This document shows, piece by piece, positions 4,067-7,342 of a stretch of 7,342 nucleotides of DNA. The notes beneath the pieces are model-generated. The model searched no databases. It saw only the letters and a program-made list of their open reading frames with translations, and was not told where the DNA came from. The position numbers and the translations under genes are program-made. This stretch comes from SAR202 cluster bacterium. Its GTDB lineage: Bacteria > Chloroflexota > Dehalococcoidia > SAR202 > CAJWER01. The first letter of the stretch is position 1; every line of letters starts with the position of its first letter. The stretch lies in NCBI GenBank assembly GCA_030740335.1, contig JASLXL010000180.1:1-7342 (forward strand), in the 5' to 3' direction.

Positions 4067-5788
4067 ATGAGTGTGATAACTGACCGTAAACGGGCGTTCC
4101 TAATCTTGTTGGCCGCATTCGTGGTGTTGGCGCTGCCGGCGATTGGCGTCGCCTGTGGCGGAGAAGCAACATCCACCCTAAGACCAACAATAGCGCCGAC
4201 CGCGGCCCCTGCCCCGACCGCGGCCCCCGCCCCGACGGCGACCACCGCCGCGGCGGCGACCTCTGTTCCATCTGGACCAACATCCACCCCCCGAGCCGTG
4301 GTAGTGCCAACCGCACTCCCCACCCCGACGGCAATCCCCGAGCCAGCCGGACTGAAACGCGGCGGCTCACTGCGGGTGGTGATGGGGGTGGACTATAATA
4401 CTTTTGACCCGCCGCTTCTCCTCGGTATGCCCGATGTGATTATCACCCAGCACACCAACGACAATCTATTGCTCCGGCAGAACGACCTTGCGCTGAAGCC
4501 GCTGCTGGCTGAGTCCTGGGAGACCAACGATGACCTGACTCAGTACACGTTCAAGCTGCGCGAGGGCGTAAAGTTCTCCCACGGCAAGGAGTTCACGGCG
4601 GAGGACGTAGTCTACAGCTTCAAGCGGCTGCTTGATCCCGACGTGGGGTCCCCGGCCCGGTCCACCGTCGGGATCATCACAGACGTCGTTGCCGTTAACG
4701 ATCATACAGTCCGCTTCGACCTGGACGCCACCAACGCCTTCTTGCCGGACACAATGTCAATATATCAAGCCCGGATCACCCCCTCGGACATCGATGCTAA
4801 ACGGCTGGTTGGCGAGACGTTCGGGACCGGCCCTTTTGTCTTGACTGAGCACGTACCAGGCGAACGCTCGGTCCTGGAGCGCAACCCTGACTATTGGGAA
4901 AAGGGCACTCCCTATCTTGACGAGTTGGTCTTTCTCTATATGCCCGAGCCTGAGACCAAGGCCGAGGCACTCAAAACCGGCGCGGTCGATGCCTATTTCA
5001 GAACGGATACCCAGAGCGTCAGCAGCCTGGAGGCCCACCCCGAAACCAGGGTGTCGGAGACGGCCAGCGCATCCTACCTCAACCTGACGATGGACATGAG
5101 GGTGGCGCCGTGGGACAACAAGCTGGTGCGGCAGGCCATGCAGGCCGCGACCGACCGGCAAGCGATCCGTCAGGCAGCCCTGTTTGGGAAGGGCGCAATC
5201 GCCCGCGATCATCCGATTCCGCCCAACGACCCGCATTTTGCGGCGGATGTCGAGGTGCCTCCCTACGACCCCGTGCGGGCGAAGGAACTTCTGGCGGAGG
5301 CCGGCTACCCCGACGGGCTTGAGGTGACCCTGTTCACGGCCGCGGTAGCGGGGGCATCGATGGTCGAAATGGCGGTAGCGCTCAAGGAGTCGGCCACCCC
5401 CGCCGGTTTCGAGATCAACATCGAGCGGATGCCCGAAGACCAGTACTGGGCCAGCGTATGGATGACGGAGCCGTTCACCACCGTTTATTGGAACGGCCGG
5501 ACCCCGAACCTGGCGCTGAGCATCGTGTACCTGTCGGATGCTGAGTGGAACGAGTCGCGGTACTACAACCCGATCATTGACGATCTGATCACCAAGGCGC
5601 GGAGCCAGACCGACCAGGAAGCCCGCAAGCAGACCTACGCGGAGGTTCAGCGCATCCTGATCGACGACGTGCCGCGGATTATTCCGGTGTTCCAGCCATA
5701 CTTCGTGAGTATGCGCAATAATGTGCGGGGCTTGGAAGCCCATCCAAACGGCTGGCTGATCCTCAACAGCACCTGGATCGACAACTAA
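4067..5788 (+). CDS. ABC transporter solute-binding lipoprotein, family 5 (oligopeptide/dipeptide type)
   Basis: The 573-residue product is an extracytoplasmic SBP_bac_5 protein. A signal peptide (basic 'DRKR' at 6-9, hydrophobic 10-28) ends in 'GVAC-GG', suggesting lipid attachment at Cys30, although Gly at -3 is atypical for a lipobox. Residues 33-96 form a Thr/Pro/Ala-rich tether. The binding domain then runs from 'GGSLRVVMGVDYNTFDPP' (99-116) to the end and includes the family signature region 'AESWETNDDLTQYTFKLREG' with 'TAEDVVYSFKRLLDP' (148-191), 'GTGPFVLTEHVPGERSVLER' (253-272), 'VRQAMQAATDRQAI' (354-367) and 'YDPVRAKELLAEAGYPDGLE' (400-419). Length is typical and the C-terminus ends in the usual place. 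It delivers substrate to the permeases encoded downstream; the substrate could be peptides, nickel, or other solutes of this family. The stop codon lies within the left arm of an inverted repeat. Confidence 0.93.
   Translation: MSVITDRKRAFLILLAAFVVLALPAIGVACGGEATSTLRPTIAPTAAPAPTAAPAPTATTAAAATSVPSGPTSTPRAVVVPTALPTPTAIPEPAGLKRGGSLRVVMGVDYNTFDPPLLLGMPDVIITQHTNDNLLLRQNDLALKPLLAESWETNDDLTQYTFKLREGVKFSHGKEFTAEDVVYSFKRLLDPDVGSPARSTVGIITDVVAVNDHTVRFDLDATNAFLPDTMSIYQARITPSDIDAKRLVGETFGTGPFVLTEHVPGERSVLERNPDYWEKGTPYLDELVFLYMPEPETKAEALKTGAVDAYFRTDTQSVSSLEAHPETRVSETASASYLNLTMDMRVAPWDNKLVRQAMQAATDRQAIRQAALFGKGAIARDHPIPPNDPHFAADVEVPPYDPVRAKELLAEAGYPDGLEVTLFTAAVAGASMVEMAVALKESATPAGFEINIERMPEDQYWASVWMTEPFTTVYWNGRTPNLALSIVYLSDAEWNESRYYNPIIDDLITKARSQTDQEARKQTYAEVQRILIDDVPRIIPVFQPYFVSMRNNVRGLEAHPNGWLILNSTWIDN
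4196..4240 (+). repeat. 18 bp tandem repeat encoding the Pro/Thr/Ala tether
   Basis: Two 18 bp units (4196-4213 and 4214-4231, one mismatch) and the start of a third encode the repeated peptide PTAAPA. In-frame repeats of this sort can lengthen or shorten the tether by six residues through replication slippage. Such linkers commonly follow the lipid anchor in Chloroflexota binding proteins. Confidence 0.7.
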
Positions 5789-5992
5789 ACTAATACCAGG
5801 GTGAAACCCGCAGACATCGTGTATACGGCCATGCAGCAAAGTAGTTTCATCGTCACCCTGAGCGCCAGCGAAGGGTCTCCCCCGGGCGCCCTGAGGGAGA
5901 TGCTTCGCTTCGCTCAGCATGACAGTTCGAGTAAGCGCTACGACATTGAAGAGCCGCTGGACCATGTAGATCCCACTTTGGTATTAGTTTAG
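5785..5992. mobile_element. MITE-like unit with perfect 14 bp terminal inverted repeats
   Basis: CTAAACTAATACCA (5785-5798) is exactly repeated in inverse orientation as TGGTATTAGTTTAG (5979-5992), bounding a 208 bp unit without a convincing gene. The unit contains a large imperfect palindrome (5852-5923). The left arm includes the stop codon of the solute-binding protein gene. No flanking target-site duplication is visible, so a non-autonomous transposable element is one reading and a large RNA stem is another. The short open frame through the unit (5802-5992, plus) is explained by the repeat. Confidence 0.45.
5852..5923. repeat. Intergenic palindromic repeat (REP-like)
   Basis: The arms 5852-5881 and 5895-5923 are near-complementary: both, read outward in, begin GTCA, share CTGAGCG and GCGAAG, and end TCTCCC, with a few mismatches and one bulged base. 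The centre contains the palindrome GGGCGCCC (5884-5891). Translated, the repeat gives the familiar 'TLSASEGSP...LRFAQHD' on plus and 'CHAERSEAS' on minus, as seen for abundant intergenic repeats in many environmental genomes. In RNA it would form a long stable hairpin between the binding-protein and permease genes. Confidence 0.75.
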
Positions 5993-6048
5993 GAGGTTCC
6001 CGATCCGATCCTGGTGGATGGGAATTCACCAGGTATGCGCACTTTCCA

Positions 6049-6075
6049 GCTCTCCCCCTAACCAAGGGGGAGAGC
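6049..6075 (+). repeat. Perfect 11 bp stem hairpin
   Basis: GCTCTCCCCCT (6049-6059) and AGGGGGAGAGC (6065-6075) pair perfectly around the loop AACCA. No U tract follows, so it is not a classic intrinsic terminator. It is followed by a similar weaker C/G palindrome (CCCTCTT / AAAGGGG, near 6087-6102). This looks like a second type of dispersed intergenic repeat and could slow 3' exonucleases or attenuate transcription into the permeases. Confidence 0.6.
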
Positions 6076-6146
6076 ACCAATCCTTTCCCTCTTGCAAAGG
6101 GGGTAGGCCAGGCCCAAACCCGAAAGGAAGAATCGGAGACAGGGGT

Positions 6147-6186
6147 CCCGGGAAAGGCGGCTTAACTACCTGGAAGCATTCCCGGG
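6147..6186 (+). repeat. 8 bp inverted repeat CCCGGGAA/TTCCCGGG in the permease leader
   Basis: CCCGGGAA (6147-6154) and TTCCCGGG (6179-6186) are perfect inverse copies with a 24 nt loop, 42 bp before the permease start. It may belong to the same repeat block or act in the leader RNA. Confidence 0.4.
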
Positions 6187-6228
6187 CGGGCCCCAAAGAG
6201 GGCCTCTGCTTGAGGCTGGAGCCCCTTT

Positions 6229-7173
6229 ATGTTGCGATTTATCATCAGGCGTCTGAGCCTGATCGGGGTCACTCTGCTGGTGGTCTCACTGGCCATCTTC
6301 TTGGTGACCGAGGTTTTGCCCGGCGACGTGGCGACGATGATCCTGCGCCAGGGGGCGACCGAGCAAAACCTGGCGGTTGTCCGCCGCGATTTGGGTCTGA
6401 ATCGCCCGGCTCACGAGCGTTACCTGAGTTGGGTCGGGAGCGCCATCCGAGGCGACCTGGGCGACTCTTACAAACAGAAAAGACCGATCACCGAGGTTGT
6501 GAGGCCGAGGCTATCGAACTCGGCGATTCTTGCCGTCTTCGCGTTCCTGGTGGCCGTCCCGGCGGCGGTGATCATCGGGGTCTGGACCGGCGTGCGTCGA
6601 GACACCTGGGGAGACCGCGCCATAAGCATCGGAAGCCTGGTGGCCATCTCGCTGCCGGAGTTCGTGACCGCGGTGCTGCTCATCGTCATCTTCTCCTCGA
6701 CCCTGGGCGTGCTGCCTTCCTCGAGCATCATTCTCCCCGGAACCAGTCCCCTTACGAGGCCCGAGATCCTGGTGCTGCCGGCGCTCACCCTGACCGGCGT
6801 CCTGTTCGCCTACATCATGCGAATGACGCGGGCCAACGTGATCGAGGTGATGCAGTCGAACTACACGCGAACGGCGATTCTCAAGGGCCTTCCCATGCGG
6901 CGGGTGCTCTTTCGTCACGTTGTGCCGAACGCTATGCTGCCGACCATCAGCGTGATCGCGGCAAACATCGGCTGGATGCTTGGGGGACTCATCATCGTGG
7001 AGAACGTCTTCGCCTATCCCGGGCTCGGAAGGTTGGTGTTGGAAGCCACCCAAAGCCGTGATGTCCCGCTGTTGCAGTCCGTAACCCTGCTCATCGCCGC
7101 GACCTTCGCTTTTAGCAACCTGGCGGCCGACCTTTGCTACGCCGCCCTCAATCCACGGATCAGGTACGCATAA
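6229..7173 (+). CDS. ABC transporter permease, DppB/OppB type
   Basis: The 314-residue integral membrane protein is a BPD_transp_1 permease of the peptide/nickel class. TM1 (about 9-29) is followed by 'PGD' (31-33), then the external region 'DLGLNRPAHERYLSWVGSAI' with 'RGDLGDSY' (54-81) typical of DppB/OppB. TM segments are near 98-120, 132-157, 178-198, 241-262 and 283-306. The EAA loop that docks on the ATPase is clear at 212-238 ('YTRTAILKGLPMRRVLF' then 'PNAMLP'), and 'ENVFAYPGLGRLVLEAT' (258-274) is a further family hallmark. Length fits OppB (306) and DppB (339). TGGAG (6217-6221), 7 nt before ATG, supports the start. Its stop overlaps the start of the next permease (TAATG), indicating translational coupling, and the solute-binding protein lies 440 bp upstream. 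Confidence 0.94.
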   Translation: MLRFIIRRLSLIGVTLLVVSLAIFLVTEVLPGDVATMILRQGATEQNLAVVRRDLGLNRPAHERYLSWVGSAIRGDLGDSYKQKRPITEVVRPRLSNSAILAVFAFLVAVPAAVIIGVWTGVRRDTWGDRAISIGSLVAISLPEFVTAVLLIVIFSSTLGVLPSSSIILPGTSPLTRPEILVLPALTLTGVLFAYIMRMTRANVIEVMQSNYTRTAILKGLPMRRVLFRHVVPNAMLPTISVIAANIGWMLGGLIIVENVFAYPGLGRLVLEATQSRDVPLLQSVTLLIAATFAFSNLAADLCYAALNPRIRYA

Positions 7174-7342
7174 TGGCGGAAAGATTATCGACAGGGAGCT
7201 TCCGAGCAGAGGCGCTTGGCACCGGCAGCCGTTGGGGAGCCGCGACAAGGAGGGCGGTCCGGAACGAGCTGGGTTTGGCGCTCCGCACGACGGCGGGGAG
7301 GATTGGACTGCCGTTGGTGCTGCTTTATCTAACCCTGGCTCT
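7173..7342 (+). CDS. ABC transporter permease, DppC/OppC type (partial, runs off window)
   Basis: An open frame begins with ATG at 7173, overlapping the TAA of the upstream permease by one base, and stays open to the window end (56 complete codons). It reads MAERLSTGSFRAEALG, a basic stretch 'RWGAATRRAVRNELGLALRT', then 'AGRIGLPLVLLYLTLAL', which looks like the cytoplasmic N-terminus and first membrane segment of a DppC/OppC permease. Position directly after a DppB/OppB gene is the standard order in these operons. The Shine-Dalgarno is weak (CAGG at 7161-7164), consistent with translational coupling. The diagnostic EAA loop lies beyond the window, so the assignment depends on context. Confidence 0.75.
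   Translation, partial: MAERLSTGSFRAEALGTGSRWGAATRRAVRNELGLALRTTAGRIGLPLVLLYLTLA

Larger units (their letters stand above)
5789..6228. other. Intra-operon gap filled with inverted repeats, no protein gene
   Basis: The 440 bp between the solute-binding protein and the first permease gene contain only repeat structures: a small GGGT-GAA-ACCC hairpin (5799-5809), the 14 bp terminal repeats and palindrome (5785-5992), an 11 bp stem hairpin (6049-6075), a weaker one near 6086-6103, an 8 bp pair (6147-6186) and AGAGG-G-CCTCT (6197-6207). Open frames crossing it are repeat-derived. Confidence 0.6.

Noticed and set aside
4757..5965. 402-codon open frame antisense to the solute-binding protein gene
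   Set aside because: It is a mirror of high-G+C codon usage in the clear binding-protein gene; its His/Arg/Gly-rich translation has no domain.
5802..6080. Open frames through the intergenic repeats on both strands
   Set aside because: Their sequences are translations of the palindromic repeats (for example 'TLSASEGSP' and 'CHAERSEAS'), a common source of false small proteins.
6018..7061. 347-codon plus-strand open frame overlapping the first permease
   Set aside because: It begins in repeats and then runs out of frame through the permease gene; the permease frame has six membrane segments and the EAA motif.

Overview
The window reads as environmental bacterial DNA of moderately high G+C content. 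It most resembles a Chloroflexota genome of the Dehalococcoidia/SAR202 kind. This placement is inference from three things: a solute-binding lipoprotein whose signal peptide is followed by a long Thr/Pro/Ala linker, a flavin-dependent LLM oxidoreductase, and intergenic palindromic repeats of the type that abound in such genomes. No rRNA, tRNA or CRISPR array was seen.

Left part (1-2728): a small SRPBCC-fold protein (73-498, minus) may be frameshifted near its C-terminus. A PAS-LuxR transcription regulator (848-1534, minus) carries a cysteine cluster in its PAS domain. Divergent from the regulator is an LLM-class flavin or F420 oxidoreductase (1817-2728, plus). The divergent layout makes the oxidoreductase gene a natural candidate target of the regulator, and dyads lie in front of both the SRPBCC and LLM genes.

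Middle part (2729-4066): about 1.3 kb without a recognisable protein gene. It has a dense series of hairpins (about 3019-3357) that could be a structured RNA. To its right is an exact consensus sigma-70 promoter (TTGACA-16-TATAAT at 3631-3658) preceded by two palindromes. The promoter points toward the transporter genes and would give a leader of about 400 nt.

Right part (4067-7342): the start of an oligopeptide/dipeptide-type ABC importer operon, with a family 5 solute-binding lipoprotein, a DppB/OppB-type permease, and the beginning of a DppC/OppC-type permease that overlaps the previous stop codon and runs off the window. The binding protein would capture substrate outside the membrane and pass it to the permease pair; the ATPase genes would be expected beyond the right edge. 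A 440 bp gap between the binding protein and the first permease is filled with inverted-repeat elements. One is a MITE-like unit with perfect 14 bp terminal inverted repeats that enclose a repetitive palindrome. These hairpins may set different expression levels for the binding protein and the permeases.
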